A DNA stretch of 64,000 nt from Salinispora tropica CNB-440 (lineage in GTDB: Bacteria; Actinomycetota; Actinomycetes; Mycobacteriales; Micromonosporaceae), in contig NC_009380.1 of NCBI RefSeq assembly GCF_000016425.1, positions 4,468,144 through 4,532,143 on the forward strand, given 5' to 3'. Below, in pieces: positions 31,777 to 41,071 of the stretch (position 1 is the stretch's first letter; each line of letters begins with the position of its first letter). Position numbers and translations under genes: made by a program. Under the pieces are notes generated by a model. That model was not told the origin of the DNA and did not search any database. It worked only from the letters and a program-made list of their open reading frames with translations.

Positions 31777-32673
31777 GTGACGCTCTCGCTGGCGATCTCG
31801 CCCTGCCCCAACGACACGTTCGTCTTCCACGCGCTGGTGCACGGGCAGGTCCCCGGCGCCCCTGCGGTCACCGTGACCTACGCCGACGTGGACGTGACCA
31901 ACACGGCCGCCGAGCAAGGCGCGTTCGACCTGGTGAAGGTGAGCTACGCGGCGCTGCCGTGGCTGCTCGAGGACTACCACCTCCTGCCCTGCGGTGGAGC
32001 ACTCGGCCGGGGCTGCGGACCCCTGGTGCTGACCCGACCCGACCGGATGCTCGCCCCTACCGCGTCCGCATTCGAGGGCTCGGGCAGCCGGGTGACCGGG
32101 GTCCCGGACCGGGCCGACCTGTCCGGGGCCACGGTCGCGGTACCCGGTGACCGGACCACGGCGTACCTGCTCTTCCGGCTCTGGTCGGCCGGGCGGCCAC
32201 CCGCCCGCATCGAGGTGGTGCCGTTTCACGAGATCATGCCGGGGGTCGCCGCCGGACGGTACGACGCCGGCCTGGTGATCCACGAGGCGCGGTTCACCTA
32301 CCCCCGGCACGGGCTGACCGCCCTGGTCGACCTCGGCGAATGGTGGGAGGCCGACACCGGCCTCCCGATCCCGCTCGGCGCGATTCTCGCCCGCCGGGGC
32401 AGCGTGGACCCCGAGGCCGCCACCGGGTGGATCCGGGAGTCGGTCAGCCGCGCCTGGGCGGACCCGGCGGCCAGCCGCGACTATGTGCTGACGTACGCGC
32501 AGGAGATGGAGCCCGACGTGGTCGAGCGGCACATCAACCTCTACGTGAACGAGTTCACCGCCGACCTGGGTGAGGCCGGGTACGCCGCCGTTGACGCGCT
32601 GCTGGGCCGGGCCGCCGACGCCGGCCTGGTGCCTCAGACCTCCAACTCGCGGGCGACCGCGTGGACCAGCTGA
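31777..32673 (+). CDS. mqnD: 1,4-dihydroxy-6-naphthoate synthase MqnD
   Basis: A 298-residue protein beginning MTLSLAISPCPNDTFVFHAL; SPCPNDTF is the hallmark of the MqnA/MqnD family. Further motifs are VKVSYAALPWLLEDYHLLP and PFHEIMPGVAAGRYDAGLVI with the catalytic-type His. MqnD cleaves cyclic de-hypoxanthine futalosine in the alternative menaquinone pathway; the other pathway genes are not in this window. The GTG at 31777 fits the family; an upstream GTG at 31711 would add 22 residues. Its last 40 bases overlap the opposite cold-shock gene. Confidence 0.9.
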   Translation: MTLSLAISPCPNDTFVFHALVHGQVPGAPAVTVTYADVDVTNTAAEQGAFDLVKVSYAALPWLLEDYHLLPCGGALGRGCGPLVLTRPDRMLAPTASAFEGSGSRVTGVPDRADLSGATVAVPGDRTTAYLLFRLWSAGRPPARIEVVPFHEIMPGVAAGRYDAGLVIHEARFTYPRHGLTALVDLGEWWEADTGLPIPLGAILARRGSVDPEAATGWIRESVSRAWADPAASRDYVLTYAQEMEPDVVERHINLYVNEFTADLGEAGYAAVDALLGRAADAGLVPQTSNSRATAWTS

Positions 32674-33020
32674 GCGATCTTCTGCGAGGTCTTCCGGTCT
32701 GGGAACCGGCCTCGCCGTAGGTTTGGCTGCACCTTCGCCTCCAGAACCTTGATCATATCTTCGACGAGGCCGTGCAGTTCCTCCGCGGGCCGACGACGCA
32801 GCTCCGCCACCGACGGCGGGGCCTCCAACAGCTTGACCCCCATCGCCTGGGCGCCACGACGGCTGTCGACCACGCTGAAGTCGACCCGCTGCCCACCCTT
32901 GAGGTCGGTGACACCCGCCGGTAGCGCAGCCTTGGGCAGGAACACGTCGCCGCCCTCGTCATTGGTGACGAACCCGTATCCCTTGGTCGCGTCGTACCAC
33001 TTCACTCGACCCGTCGGCAC
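32634..33020 (-). CDS. Cold-shock domain protein with C-terminal extension
   Basis: A 128-residue protein. Residues 1-65 are a cold-shock domain with GRVKWYDATKGYGFVTN (RNP1) and DVFLP (RNP2), which binds single-stranded nucleic acid. The remaining 60 residues are a helical tail (RRRPAEELHGLVEDMIKVLE) found in the mycobacterial CspB-like group. It starts with GTG. The 3' end overlaps mqnD by 40 bases on the other strand. Confidence 0.88.
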   Translation of the reverse strand: MPTGRVKWYDATKGYGFVTNDEGGDVFLPKAALPAGVTDLKGGQRVDFSVVDSRRGAQAMGVKLLEAPPSVAELRRRPAEELHGLVEDMIKVLEAKVQPNLRRGRFPDRKTSQKIAQLVHAVARELEV

Positions 33021-33228
33021 TTGAAAACCTCTGCTTCACTCACGACGTCTACTGTTCTAAGGCTAGCCGGACCACGGCGGCGGGCGCCGCTGAGAATCCA
33101 GTGAGATCATCCCGCACCGGCGCCACCCCGGCCGCGGATGCTACGGGTATGGCGGATACCGGCGCAGTCGGGGCGACTGGCCGACCGAGGGGCGGAGCGG
33201 GCACCCGTCGGGCTAGCGTGGAAAGACG

Positions 33229-35691
33229 ATGACCACCTCACTCGCCGAACACCTGCGTGCGCTGCCCGACCAGTCGCTCGCGGCCCTGCTCCACCAGCGG
33301 CCGGACCTCGTCGTACCGGTGCCCACCGATCTCTCCGCGCTCGCCATCCGCGCCCAGTCCCGGGTTTCGGTGGCCCGCGCTCTGGACAGCCTGGACCGCT
33401 TCACGCTTCAGGTTCTCGACGCCGCCCGGCTCACCCGCGAACCGTCGGCCGAGACCACCAACCTCGATGTGATACTCGCCATGGCCGCCGCCAACACGCA
33501 GCCCCCCGACCCGGCTGCCGTCCGGGAAGCGGTGCGACTACTCCGGTCACGCCTGCTGCTGTACGGGCCCGACGAACGCCTACACGTGATCGGCGGCATC
33601 GACGAGATCTCCCCGTACCCCGCGGGGCTGGGCCGGCCGGCAGCCGAGCTGGACTCGCGGACGGCGGCCCTCTGCGCCGACCCGGCGAAGCTACGGCGCA
33701 CCCTGCTGTCGGCACCGCCGTCGGCCCGGGCCATCCTGGATCGGCTCGCCGCCGGTCCGCCGGTCGGCAGCGTGCCACCGGGGGCGTTGCAGGCCCCGCC
33801 CCTCGGTGCCGAGGACGCACTGCCACCGGATGCCACCAACGGCGGCGCACCCACCGGCTCACCGGTACGCTGGCTGGTTGACCATCGTCTCCTGGTCTGT
33901 GTCTCCACCGGTGGGAGCGGCAAGCCCGGGACTGTCGAGCTGCCCCGAGAGGTGGGGCTCCTGCTCCGCCGGGACACCGGCGGGCTCGGCCCCATGCCCA
34001 CCGCCCCGCCGCCGGTCGCGGCCGCACCCAGGGAGCCGAAGGCGGTCGACTCGGCCGGGGCTGGCCAGACCATGGAGGTGGTCCGCCAGGCCGAGGCGCT
34101 GCTGGAACAGCTCGCCGCGGAGCCGGCGTCAGTGCTTCGCTCCGGCGGCCTGGGCGTCCGTGACCTGCGCCGGTTGGCCCGTGCCCTCGGTCTGGACGAA
34201 CCGACAGCCGCGCTGCTGCTGGAGGCGGCACACGCAGCCGGACTGACCGGGGAGTGGGGGGAGCCCGGGACCGCAGCGCCCCGTTCCGGGGCCGAGCAGC
34301 AGGTGATGCCGAGCGCTGGGTACGAGACCTGGCGAGCCGGTTCGCTGGCGCAACGGTGGGAGCAGTTGGCCCGGGCGTGGCTGACGATGACCCGACAACC
34401 CGGGCTGGTCGGCCAGCGCGACGACCGGGACCGCCCGATCACGGTGCTCTCCCCCGAGGCGGAACGGGCTGGGGCGCCAGTCGCACGGCAGGCGACGCTC
34501 GGTGTCCTCGCCGATCTGGAGCCGGCGACCGCACCGACCCCGGACGAGGTGTTGGAGCTACTGGACTGGCGGGCGCCCCGGCGCAGTCGGGGACGGGAGG
34601 CGGCGCACCGGGAGGTGCTGACCGAGGCGGCCACGCTGGGCGTTACCGGGCTGGGGGCGCTCACCTCGTACGGGCGGCTGCTGCTCGCCGACACCACCTC
34701 CAGCGAGCAGCGGGGCACCGACGACCCGCTGGGCCTGCGCTCCGAGGGCGAGCCGTCAACGGCGGTACGGGCGTTGGACGGGCTGCTACCCGCCCCGGTT
34801 GACCACTTCTTGGTACAGGCCGATCTGACCGTCGTCGTCCCCGGACCAGCTGACCCGACGCTCGCCGCCGAGCTGGACGTGGTGGCCGAGCACGAATCGG
34901 CCGGCGGGGCCAGCGTGCACCGGGTGACCCCGGCGAGCATCCGGCGGGCACTGGACGCCGGCTACTCGGCAGCCGACCTACACGGTCTGTTCACCCGGCG
35001 CTCGCGGACAACGGTGCCGCAGGGGCTCACCTACCTGGTTGACGACGTCGCCCGCCGGCACGGCGGTCTGCGCGTCGGCGCCACCGGGGCGTACCTGCGC
35101 AGTGACGACGAGGCGCTGCTTGGTGAGGTACTCGCCGACCGCCGGTTGGAGGTGCTGGCGCTCCGCCGGCTCGCGCCAACCGTGCTCGTCACTCCGTGCC
35201 AGGTGAACCGCATGCTCGCCACGCTGCGCGAGGCCGGTTATGCGCCGGTGCCCGAGGACGCCACCGGGGCGGCGGTACTCACCCGACCCAGGGCCCGCCG
35301 GGCACCGGCGCGCTCGCCGGGCGCCACCCGGATCGTTGACCCGCTCGCCGCCCCAAGGCTCCCGATGCCGCGGCTCCTCGGCATGGTCGAGCAGATCCGG
35401 CGGGGCGACGCCGCGGCGCGGGCCGCCCGACGGGCACCGGCGCTGCTTCGCGGACCGGAAGCCGCCGGAGCGGCGCACAGTCACACCGACGCGCTGGCTG
35501 TGCTCCAGCAGGCCGTCCGGGACAAGGCGCTGGTCTGGGTGGGGTATGTCGACGCGCACGGGGCTACCGCCTCCCGGCTGGTCCGGCCGGTGTCGATCGG
35601 GGCGGGCTACCTACGGGCGGAAGACGAACGGACCGAGATGCTGCACACCTTCGCCCTACACCGGGTGGCGGCAGCGGTGCTGGCGGACTGA
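33229..35691 (+). CDS. Helicase-associated (XPB/Ssl2-like C-terminal) protein, Rv0862c-like
   Basis: An 820-residue protein of the actinobacterial family that accompanies bacterial XPB. The N-terminal third is helical (LPDQSLAALLHQRPDLVVPV). The domain at about 510-640 (VDHFLVQADLTVVVPGPADP, then RVTPASIRRALDAGY) is the helicase-associated XPB/Ssl2-like fold. The C-terminus (LVWVGYVDAHGATASRLVRP) is WYL-like. I see no Walker motifs. It lies just upstream of the XPB gene with a small opposite-strand gene between, and probably works with it in DNA repair. Confidence 0.82.
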   Translation: MTTSLAEHLRALPDQSLAALLHQRPDLVVPVPTDLSALAIRAQSRVSVARALDSLDRFTLQVLDAARLTREPSAETTNLDVILAMAAANTQPPDPAAVREAVRLLRSRLLLYGPDERLHVIGGIDEISPYPAGLGRPAAELDSRTAALCADPAKLRRTLLSAPPSARAILDRLAAGPPVGSVPPGALQAPPLGAEDALPPDATNGGAPTGSPVRWLVDHRLLVCVSTGGSGKPGTVELPREVGLLLRRDTGGLGPMPTAPPPVAAAPREPKAVDSAGAGQTMEVVRQAEALLEQLAAEPASVLRSGGLGVRDLRRLARALGLDEPTAALLLEAAHAAGLTGEWGEPGTAAPRSGAEQQVMPSAGYETWRAGSLAQRWEQLARAWLTMTRQPGLVGQRDDRDRPITVLSPEAERAGAPVARQATLGVLADLEPATAPTPDEVLELLDWRAPRRSRGREAAHREVLTEAATLGVTGLGALTSYGRLLLADTTSSEQRGTDDPLGLRSEGEPSTAVRALDGLLPAPVDHFLVQADLTVVVPGPADPTLAAELDVVAEHESAGGASVHRVTPASIRRALDAGYSAADLHGLFTRRSRTTVPQGLTYLVDDVARRHGGLRVGATGAYLRSDDEALLGEVLADRRLEVLALRRLAPTVLVTPCQVNRMLATLREAGYAPVPEDATGAAVLTRPRARRAPARSPGATRIVDPLAAPRLPMPRLLGMVEQIRRGDAAARAARRAPALLRGPEAAGAAHSHTDALAVLQQAVRDKALVWVGYVDAHGATASRLVRPVSIGAGYLRAEDERTEMLHTFALHRVAAAVLAD

Positions 35692-35703
35692 ACGCCGCGA
35701 CGG

Positions 35704-35940
35704 TCAACGCCGGTCGCGGCGGAACGTACCAACCACCGCAACCACCAGCAGCAGGCCAAACGCCGTACCGGCGGTCTCGCCGACCGAGTCCACGAGGCCC
35801 TGCCGCTGCACCAACAGACCAAACAGGAACCAACCGAACAGGAGCACCCCGGCAGCCACGTAGGCGACCATCGTGCCGGCGGAGACGGGCGGAGCGGGCC
35901 TCCGTGGCGTCTCGGCCATCATGTCCTGATCGAGGGTCAT
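35704..35940 (-). CDS. Small membrane protein between the XPB pair
   Basis: A 78-residue protein: a short polar N-terminus (MTLDQDMMAETPRRPAPPVS), then two membrane helices (about 22-44 and 57-72) joined by a short loop QRQGLVDSVGE. The start ATG at 35940 follows GGGGAGGACGGA. It is antisense in orientation to both flanking repair genes. The function is unknown. The 422-base gap on its right (35941-36362) shows no further gene. Confidence 0.7.
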   Translation of the reverse strand: MTLDQDMMAETPRRPAPPVSAGTMVAYVAAGVLLFGWFLFGLLVQRQGLVDSVGETAGTAFGLLLVVAVVGTFRRDRR

Positions 35941-36362
35941 TCCGTCCTCCCCGCCGTCGGCGCAGTTCGAAGGTCCAGGGTGACACCCACAATGGCTGTG
36001 GGCCAGCACCATGACCGGCCGGTCCGGCCCGGGCGTTGCGCCCGCCCCCGTTGGCGACTCCGCCGCCCCGACCGACGCGGGCCCTTCGCCCCCGCCGCCT
36101 CGGCCGCGGATCGAACGCGTACGCACCGGCGCCGACCAGCGTGACGACCATGCGGGCACGGTCCGGGAGGCGGACCGAAGACAGGAACATGAGATTCACC
36201 CGCATTGGTCGTCACCCTGCAAGACGTACCAGCACGCCGCCAGGTTGCATGGCACGCCCAAAAATCCTGCCTCCGGTGCGGGGCGTGTAACACTGGATGG
36301 TCGTCCCGTGGCCCCACGCCCGGTACGACGACCGGCATCCGAAGATCAAGAGAGGCACTCAC

Positions 36363-38042
36363 GTGAGTGGTGGACCGCTGATCGTACAGTCGGACAAGAC
36401 CCTGCTGTTGGAGATCGAGCACCCCGACGCGCAGGCATGCCGGTTGGCGATCGCGCCGTTCGCCGAGTTGGAACGCTCACCGGAGCATGTGCACACCTAC
36501 CGGCTGACTCCGCTGGGGTTGTGGAACGCCCGGGCCGCCGGTCACGACGCCGAGGGCGTGGTCAACGCGCTGATCACATACAGCCGCTATCCGGTGCCGC
36601 ACGCCCTGCTGGTTGACGTGGCCGAGACGATGGATCGGTACGGCCGGTTGCGACTGATCAATGACCCGGCGCACGGCCTGGTGCTGCGGGCCGTGGACCG
36701 GGTGGTGTTGGTCGAGGTCGCCAAGAGCAAGAAGCTCGCCGGGATGCTCGGCACGAAGCTCGACGACGACACCATCACGGTGCATCCGTCCGAGCGCGGG
36801 CGACTCAAGCAGGCACTGCTCAAACTCGGCTGGCCGGCCGAGGACCTGGCCGGGTACGTCAACGGTGAGGCGCACCCGATCGAGCTGGCCGAGGCCGGCG
36901 CGGACGGCCGGAAGCCGTGGACCCTGCGCTCCTACCAGCGGGAGGCGGTGGAGGCGTTCTGGGCCGGCGGGTCGGGCGTGGTGGTGCTGCCCTGCGGCGC
37001 GGGGAAGACCCTGGTCGGGGCGGCGGCGATGGCCGAGGCGAAGGCGACCACGCTGATCCTGGTAACGAACACCGTGGCGGGGCGGCAGTGGAAACGGGAG
37101 TTGGTGGCCCGCACGTCCCTGACCGAGGAGGAGATCGGCGAGTACTCGGGGGAGCGCAAGGAGATTCGTCCGGTCACCATCGCCACGTACCAGGTGTTGA
37201 CGTCACGACGCGGCGGCGCGTTCACCCACCTGGACCTGTTCGGAGCGCGCGACTGGGGTCTGGTCGTCTATGACGAGGTCCACCTGTTGCCGGCACCGAT
37301 CTTCCGGTTCACCGCCGACCTTCAGGCCCGTCGCCGGCTGGGGCTGACCGCCACCCTGGTTCGCGAGGACGGCCGGGAGGGGGACGTGTTCAGCCTGATC
37401 GGTCCGAAGCGGTACGACGCGCCGTGGAAGGACATCGAACAGCAGGGTTGGATCGCCCCGGCCCGGTGCACCGAGGTACGGGTGACGCTCACCGAGGCCG
37501 AGCGGATGGCGTACGCGACGGCGGAGGCCGAGGAGCGCTACCGGATGGCCGCGACCACCCGTACCAAGCTGCCGGTGGTGAAGGCGCTGCTCGACCGGCA
37601 TCCGGACGAGCAGACCCTGGTGATTGGTGGGTACATCGACCAGCTGCACCAGCTGGGGGAATATCTGGACGCGCCGATCGTGCAGGGGGCGACGACGAAC
37701 CGGGAACGGGAGCGGCTGTTCGACGCGTTCCGCTCCGGTGAGCTGCGGACCCTGGTGATCTCGAAGGTGGGGAACTTCTCGATCGATCTGCCGGAGGCGG
37801 CGGTGGCGGTCCAGGTGTCGGGCACGTTCGGCTCCCGGCAGGAGGAGGCGCAGCGGCTCGGTCGGGTGCTCCGGCCCAAGGCCGACGGCCGGCAGGCGCA
37901 CTTCTACACGGTGGTGTCCCGGGACACGATCGACACCGAGTACGCCGCCCACCGGCAACGCTTCCTCGCCGAGCAGGGGTACGCCTACACGATCGTGGAC
38001 GCCGACGACGTCCTCGGCCCGTCACTGCCCTCGGTCGACTGA
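36363..38042 (+). CDS. Bacterial XPB (ERCC3-type) DNA helicase
   Basis: A 559-residue superfamily 2 helicase. The N-terminal damage-recognition-like part (about 1-190) precedes the helicase: Walker A PCGAGKT near 210, the TNTVAGRQWKREL segment, the DEVH box near 303, LTATLVREDG, and motif VI EEAQRLGRVLRPKA. The C-terminal SRDTIDTEYAAHRQRFLAEQ is typical. By family knowledge it unwinds DNA 3'-5' in excision repair. It starts with GTG after GAGAGGCACTCAC. Confidence 0.93.
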   Translation: MSGGPLIVQSDKTLLLEIEHPDAQACRLAIAPFAELERSPEHVHTYRLTPLGLWNARAAGHDAEGVVNALITYSRYPVPHALLVDVAETMDRYGRLRLINDPAHGLVLRAVDRVVLVEVAKSKKLAGMLGTKLDDDTITVHPSERGRLKQALLKLGWPAEDLAGYVNGEAHPIELAEAGADGRKPWTLRSYQREAVEAFWAGGSGVVVLPCGAGKTLVGAAAMAEAKATTLILVTNTVAGRQWKRELVARTSLTEEEIGEYSGERKEIRPVTIATYQVLTSRRGGAFTHLDLFGARDWGLVVYDEVHLLPAPIFRFTADLQARRRLGLTATLVREDGREGDVFSLIGPKRYDAPWKDIEQQGWIAPARCTEVRVTLTEAERMAYATAEAEERYRMAATTRTKLPVVKALLDRHPDEQTLVIGGYIDQLHQLGEYLDAPIVQGATTNRERERLFDAFRSGELRTLVISKVGNFSIDLPEAAVAVQVSGTFGSRQEEAQRLGRVLRPKADGRQAHFYTVVSRDTIDTEYAAHRQRFLAEQGYAYTIVDADDVLGPSLPSVD

Positions 38043-38156
38043 CCTGTTCAACCGAGGTCAGCGGAGCGCGGATGCCCGCCAGCCGGGACGAGTCCGGTTG
38101 CCCCTAGACCCGAAACGGTGACCGGAGTCGCTTAATTCAGGGCATAGCGGCAATCA

Positions 38157-39881
38157 ATGAAAAATTGGGGCGTGGTAGTTACCGAGTATCTGATCAGGAT
38201 GCTGCGCGACCACGGGGCGCGACACATCTTCATCGGCCTCGGCGCACTGAACGATCCCTTCATGTCGCCGCTGTCGACGGTTGACGGCGTAGGCACGATC
38301 GTGACGGCGTTTGAGGGCGGTGCCGCGTACATGGCTGACGGCTATGCCCGCGCCTCTGGAGGCATCGGGCTCTGCCTCGGCATCGGCGGTCCCGGGGTAC
38401 TCAACATGACCACCGCGCTCGCTGGCGCGAAGACCGACCGCAGCTCGGTGATCGTCATCAGCGGTGAGGTCCCTCGTTCCTGGGCGGGCATGGGCGGCTT
38501 TCAGGACGCGACGGAAGCGGCGCTCGACGACCTCGACGTGCTGCGCCCAGTGACCGGGATGTCGTTGTCGATGTCATCGCGCCAGGTCGTTCCCCAACAT
38601 GTGCGACGCGCGATTGTGCACGTGATGAGCGAACGGACCCCGGCCCACCTGTCGGTGCCCCGTGACGTGCAGCAGGCCGAACTGGACGCCGAGCCGAGGC
38701 GCCTGCCCGAGTCACTGCTGCACCCACGAACCCTTGACGAGCATGCCCTCCAGGAGCTGATCGCCGTCCTTGAGGATCCCGACGGCCAACGCATCGTCGT
38801 GCTCGCCGGCCCAGGTGTACAACAGTCGGGGGCCACCGATCAGCTACGGGCGTTCGCCGAACGTTTCGACGTGCCGGTGGCCACGACGCTTTCCGGCAAG
38901 GGAACGCTACCCGAGACCCACCCACTCGCACTCGGCGTCTTCGGCTACGGCGGCAGCCGACGGGCGATCGACACCATCCGCTCGGGCAACGTCGACGTCC
39001 TCGTCGTGGTCGGCTCGGGTCTGTCGCAACGCGACACGCTTCAGTGGGATCCGGCCATGCTGCCATCCCGCACGCTCGTCCAGATCGACAGTCACCCGAC
39101 ACTGATCAGCCGGAGTTGGCCCGTTGACCTGGCCGTGGTCAGCAACCCCGCCGAGGTCTTCCGGCGTCTCTCAACCCTGCGGGAGGCACCCGTTCTGGCG
39201 GCAGGGCGTGGGGCCAGGACAGCGCTACTTCACCACGTATCGGCCGGCGGAGACGCCCGCTACCGTACGGAGGACACTCGCAGCGAGGCGATACCGATGC
39301 ATCCGGCCCGGGTGGTGGCGGAGTTGCGAGCCGCCTTCCCCGACGACGCCGCCTTGTGCGTCGACTCCGGCGCCCATCGGGCCTGGTTCGCGGAGTACTG
39401 GGACACACGACAGCCTGGCACCCACTTTTCCCTCACCAACCTCGGGCCCATGGGCGGCGCGGTCCCGCTTGGCATCGGGGCCAAGCTCGCCCAGCCACAG
39501 CGACCTATGTTGATCGCCACCGGCGACGGATGTCTGCTCATGCACGGCATGGAGCTACACACCGCCAGCCGTGAACAAATCCCTGTCGTCGTCGCGGTGA
39601 TGAACAATCGTTCCTACGGCAACATCTGGTTCCGTGCCTCCAAGATCAGCCCGCGAGCGGAACGGCTGACTGACATTCCCGGCATCGACTGGGTCGGATT
39701 CGCCCGCTCGATGGGCGCCGACGGCGAGCGGGTCGAGCAGCCGGCACAGATCCCGGCGGCCGTCGCACGCGGGCTCGCCGCATCGCGCCCCTACCTCCTC
39801 GACCTCATCATCGACAAGACCTACCCAACCCCGGTCGGGGTCTGGCGAGAACGTCAGCAACAGTGGGAGGACAACGATTGA
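38157..39881 (+). CDS. Thiamine-diphosphate enzyme, acetolactate-synthase-like
   Basis: A 574-residue protein with the three-domain ThDP layout. The N-terminal domain has the catalytic Glu in TAFEGGAAYMADGYAR; the central domain has VLAGPGVQQSGATDQLRAFA; the C-terminal domain has the cofactor motif from GDG (ATGDGCLLMHGMEL) to NN (VMNNRSYGN). The substrate is unknown; the family includes acetolactate synthases and 2-oxoacid decarboxylases. The AT-rich N-terminus starts at ATG 38157, or GTG 38172. Its TGA overlaps the next start, so it is co-translated with the CMD-like gene. Confidence 0.85.
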   Translation: MKNWGVVVTEYLIRMLRDHGARHIFIGLGALNDPFMSPLSTVDGVGTIVTAFEGGAAYMADGYARASGGIGLCLGIGGPGVLNMTTALAGAKTDRSSVIVISGEVPRSWAGMGGFQDATEAALDDLDVLRPVTGMSLSMSSRQVVPQHVRRAIVHVMSERTPAHLSVPRDVQQAELDAEPRRLPESLLHPRTLDEHALQELIAVLEDPDGQRIVVLAGPGVQQSGATDQLRAFAERFDVPVATTLSGKGTLPETHPLALGVFGYGGSRRAIDTIRSGNVDVLVVVGSGLSQRDTLQWDPAMLPSRTLVQIDSHPTLISRSWPVDLAVVSNPAEVFRRLSTLREAPVLAAGRGARTALLHHVSAGGDARYRTEDTRSEAIPMHPARVVAELRAAFPDDAALCVDSGAHRAWFAEYWDTRQPGTHFSLTNLGPMGGAVPLGIGAKLAQPQRPMLIATGDGCLLMHGMELHTASREQIPVVVAVMNNRSYGNIWFRASKISPRAERLTDIPGIDWVGFARSMGADGERVEQPAQIPAAVARGLAASRPYLLDLIIDKTYPTPVGVWRERQQQWEDND

Positions 39882-40423
39882 TGGCGACGCTACCCGACCC
39901 AACAGCGCAGCTAGGCGATGAGGACCGCGCCGCATACGACCGGATGGCTGCCACCCGGGCCCACTCCGATGGCAGAGCGAGACTCGGGAATGTCTACGTG
40001 CGAATGTTCAACAATCCCGGGGTCGCCATCAAGGTCGGCGCACTCGGCGAACACCTGAGGTTCCACGCGACCCTCCCCGACGACGTGCGTGAACTCACCA
40101 TCCTCCGGTTCTCAGAACGGCGCGGCTACTCCTACGAGTTGGCCCACCACCACCGGTCTGCCCGGCTCGCTGGCATCAGCTCGGCCACAATCAACCAGCT
40201 CAGCTCCGGCACCATCCCTGACGATCTTCCCGATCCGCAACGGGCGGCGCTGGAAGTGGTCGATGCCGTCGCCGCCGCACGGTCAATCCCGGAGAACGTG
40301 CAGCACCGACTGACAGCCGCCTACGGCACCGCCGGCGTCGTGGAGGTGGTGGCCCTGTGCGGGCTGTACTCATTGATGGGATACATGGTCACAGCCTTCG
40401 ACATTCCGCTCGAGCACACCTGA
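39881..40423 (+). CDS. Carboxymuconolactone decarboxylase-like protein
   Basis: A 180-residue all-helical protein of the CMD/AhpD superfamily: FHATLPDDVRELTILRFSER, then YSYELAHHHRSARLAG, then AAYGTAGVVEVVALCGLYSL. It lacks the CxxC of AhpD peroxidases, so it is more like the CMD branch, which handles small lactones, or a non-redox member. The ATG shares a base with the stop codon of the ThDP enzyme (TGATG), which implies a joint pathway and a matched ratio. Confidence 0.78.
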   Translation: MATLPDPTAQLGDEDRAAYDRMAATRAHSDGRARLGNVYVRMFNNPGVAIKVGALGEHLRFHATLPDDVRELTILRFSERRGYSYELAHHHRSARLAGISSATINQLSSGTIPDDLPDPQRAALEVVDAVAAARSIPENVQHRLTAAYGTAGVVEVVALCGLYSLMGYMVTAFDIPLEHT

Positions 40424-40487
40424 TCAGCTCAGCCGGGGCGTGGCGACCGCGGATGGCCGGAGTCCTGCGATCAGCGGCAGCGCCCCG

Positions 40488-40715
40488 TCAGTGCTGGGGT
40501 CGCTCGGCGACGAAGACACCACGCCCCGGACGACCCACCAACACCCCCTGCTCCCGCAGCCGCGCCACCGCTCGATGAATCGTCGACAGCGACAGGTCGT
40601 AGTGGTCGGAAAGCTCCTGGGTGGACGGTATCTGTGAGCCAGGACGAAGCTCGCCCACCTCGATCCGCTTCAACAGATCACTGATCAACTCGTTCATGGT
40701 TGGCGGTATCGGCAC
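40488..40715 (-). CDS. 75-residue GntR-type winged-helix protein, copy 1
   Basis: A DNA-binding domain only: VPIPPTMNELISDLLKRIEV, then ELRPGSQIPSTQELSDHYDL, SLSTIHRAVARLREQGVLVG, RPGRGVFVAERPQH. It is a GntR wing-helix without an effector domain. I chose the GTG at 40715 because GCAAGGGG lies before it and the paralogue at 46689 starts at the same place. It is read divergently from the DivIVA-like gene and shares a 66-bp identical block with its paralogue. It likely regulates the cassette promoter. Confidence 0.75.
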   Translation of the reverse strand: MPIPPTMNELISDLLKRIEVGELRPGSQIPSTQELSDHYDLSLSTIHRAVARLREQGVLVGRPGRGVFVAERPQH

Positions 40716-40832
40716 GGAAGCCCCTTGCAGTCGGTTGGCTCTTCCAGTATTGATCACCGACTGAGAGAGCAGCAAGAGCTAGGAGAAAAGCAGCAGGAAG
40801 GGTGCGAGCTAGATTCGACAGATAAGAAAGCG

Positions 40833-40862
40833 TTGACATAGGTGACTTGGTGTCAGTAGCGT
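40833..40862 (+). promoter_or_regulatory. Cassette promoter, copy 1
   Basis: TTGACA (40833-40838) and TAGCGT (40857-40862) are 18 bases apart, a near-consensus housekeeping promoter. TGACA and TGTCA form an inverted pair inside it (40834-40838 and 40851-40855), a possible operator for the divergent GntR-type protein. The only difference between the two repeat copies lies in this spacer. Transcription would start near 40869. Confidence 0.7.
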
Positions 40863-41003
40863 CGCTGTCGGTGATGCGGTGCCGCTGCGGTCGGTTGGCG
40901 CCTCTCGTACTGGTCTCGCATCGCCGTCGAGACCGCACCGCCGCGCCACCCCCAGGCGCGGCCCGGCTGTCGTACCGCCAATTGAGGCTGCGATGGCCGG
41001 GCC

Positions 41004-41033
41004 GCGCTCCGCCGGCCGCAACCGGCGGAGCGC
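41004..41033 (+). promoter_or_regulatory. Leader hairpin of the cassette, copy 1
   Basis: A perfect 12-bp stem (GCGCTCCGCCGG at 41004-41015, complement at 41022-41033) with the loop CCGCAA lies 38 bases before the DivIVA-like start, in a leader of about 200 bases. A second stem, CCGCGCC with GGCGCGG (40941-40961), precedes it. No U-tract follows, so a translational or stability role is more likely than termination. Confidence 0.6.
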
Positions 41034-41071
41034 CCCTCCACCTACCCGCGACTCGACGAAGGGTGGCCACC

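Noticed and set aside
31594..32532. N-terminal extension of the MFS transporter
   Set aside because: The frame is open far upstream, but that stretch is antisense to mqnD and has no membrane or family similarity.
33408..34940. Minus-strand open frame of 510 codons
   Set aside because: Shadow of the helicase-associated gene; Ser/Arg/Ala-rich without domains.
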